NCBI RefSeq assembly: GCF_022163125.1 | Contig: NZ_CP091881.1 | Coordinates: forward strand, 3,720,001-3,784,000 | Length of the DNA stretch: 64,000 nt | Reading direction: 5' to 3' | From: Paenibacillus sp. HWE-109 | Lineage (GTDB): Bacteria; Bacillota; Bacilli; Paenibacillales; NBRC-103111 | Shown here: in pieces, positions 63,083 through 64,000 of the stretch | How the letters are laid out: each line of letters opens with the position of its first letter | Numbering within the stretch: the first letter of the stretch is position 1 | Notes under the pieces: generated by a model | The model's database searches: none | What the model was told of the DNA's origin: nothing | Seen by the model: the letters and a program-made list of their open reading frames with translations, nothing else | Made by a program: the position numbers and the translations under genes

Positions 63083-63850
63083 TTATCCTCCCATCTCTCC
63101 GGTTTCATAGAAAAGACACGTAAGCCCTACCATTGCAGCAGTCTCCGTGCGTAAAATACGTGATCCCAGCGACACCGATTGAAATCCCGCCTCTTCAGCT
63201 TGCACGATTTCCTGTTCGGTAAATCCGCCTTCCGGCCCTACTGCGATCACGACTTGTTGTCCTGCTCCCAATTTGCCTTGGGCTAGCGCCTGTTGAATGG
63301 CCGGCCTTAGTTGCTGTCCATCTTCTTTCTCGTAACAAATCCAAGCCACATCGGCTTCCTTCGCCCGCTGCAGCAGCTGCTTCCATGAATGCACCGACTC
63401 GACTTGCGGAACGCGATTCCGATGCGCTTGTTCGGCAGCTTCCTTGGCAATTTTTTGCCAACGTTCCGAACGCTTGGCTTCTTTCTTGGCATCATACTGT
63501 ACAATCGTTCGATCTGATAAAAAAGGAAGAAACCGGGCTGCCCCGATCTCGGTCCCTTTTTGAATAATCACTTCCATTTTGTCGCCTTTCGGCAAGCTCT
63601 GCGCAATCCACACCTGAACGGCCGCTTCCGCGTCCATCGTCAGCTCTTCCACGATTTCTGCGGTGACACGTCCTTTGTCCAGCTCCGCAATACGCACAAG
63701 CACCTCACGGTCCACACCATTGCTGCATATGACTTTGTCGCCGATTTCTGCGCGCATGACTCTCGCCAAATGATGGGCGTCGTCGCCCTCGATGGTGACG
63801 GTCTGTGTTGTCAGATGAAACTGCTCAGGCGGGAGAAAATATCGCTGCAT
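63083..63850 (-). CDS. rsmE: 16S rRNA (uridine1498-N3)-methyltransferase RsmE
   Basis: The 255-residue SPOUT methyltransferase makes m3U1498 in 16S rRNA. ATG 63850 (MQRYFLPP) was chosen; GAGAGG lies 8-9 nt upstream. The N-terminal PUA-like domain is followed by the knotted SAM site IAVGPEGGFTEQEI near 210 and SLGSRILRTETA near 232. Upstream in Bacillus is prmA, which is not present in the 150 bp left before the window edge. Confidence 0.96.
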   Translation of the reverse strand: MQRYFLPPEQFHLTTQTVTIEGDDAHHLARVMRAEIGDKVICSNGVDREVLVRIAELDKGRVTAEIVEELTMDAEAAVQVWIAQSLPKGDKMEVIIQKGTEIGAARFLPFLSDRTIVQYDAKKEAKRSERWQKIAKEAAEQAHRNRVPQVESVHSWKQLLQRAKEADVAWICYEKEDGQQLRPAIQQALAQGKLGAGQQVVIAVGPEGGFTEQEIVQAEEAGFQSVSLGSRILRTETAAMVGLTCLFYETGEMGG

Positions 63851-64000
63851 AGTTAAAGCCTCTCTATCTACGTTCATGTCTGTGATTAATGGAAAGTTCC
63901 ACTCACCATCATACCTTTTTTGGTCATGAAAATCTACCTTGGTTTATTGTGAGCTTACATACCTAGAATCCAATTAATGGGCATTGATAATAAACGAATA
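63851..64000. other. upstream region of rsmE, no gene seen
   Basis: No supportable CDS or RNA. The minus strand has a short AT-rich stretch but no convincing promoter pair. Confidence 0.5.

Overview
The window looks like a chromosomal segment of a spore-forming Paenibacillaceae bacterium (Firmicutes). The evidence is the sporulation genes yqfC and yqfD and the Bacillus-type housekeeping block. In B. subtilis the order is mtaB-yqeW-rpsU-yqeY-nfeD-floA-yqfC-yqfD-phoH-pgpH-ybeY-dgkA-cdd-era-yqzL-recO-ppsR-dnaG-rpoD-trmK-nif3. Here the same order is split in two. Its right part (nif3 to rpsU plus a HIT protein) occupies 1-19.2 kb, and its left part (nptA/yqeW, deoC, mtaB, rsmE) occupies 60.0-63.9 kb. 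Nearly all genes are on the minus strand. I saw no rRNA, tRNA or CRISPR array.

About 40 kb of other genes lies between the two parts (19.4-59.9 kb). It holds an rsgA GTPase, a TetR regulator fused in frame to an FAD oxidoreductase, and a starch-to-cycloalternan cluster. It also holds a secreted GH26-like protein with a copper-amine-oxidase-N-type tail, a trypsin-like protease, the recombination operon addB-addA-sbcD-sbcC, a citrate synthase paralogue, an IS3-family element and rlmI.

The centrepiece is 22.9-39.2 kb on the minus strand: lacI, two MalFG-type permeases, a lipoprotein sugar-binding protein, ctsW, ctsX, ctsY and ctsZ. From memory this matches the ctsUVWXYZ cluster described in Bacillus globisporus C11. 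Secreted CtsZ (6-alpha-glucosyltransferase, GH31) puts alpha-1,6-glucose on maltooligosaccharide ends. Secreted CtsY (isomaltosyltransferase, GH31) joins isomaltosyl units by alpha-1,3 bonds and cyclises them. The ABC importer, which lacks its own ATPase gene here, would take up the ring, and cytoplasmic CtsW (GH31 with an extra helical N-terminal domain) would open it. CtsX is a thioesterase-like protein with Cys at the nucleophile position and no known role. LacI probably controls the importer through two palindromes around its own promoter.

Three observations stand out. (1) A TetR repressor runs without a stop codon into a phytoene-desaturase-like flavoprotein, and the flavoprotein keeps its own Shine-Dalgarno and ATG inside the fused frame. 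(2) Intergenic palindromic repeats with 51-52 bp phasing occur at several places, including two 176-177 bp elements with the same layout on either side of ctsWXYZ. (3) A SigW-type promoter lies in front of nfeD-floA and fits the published promoter pattern exactly.
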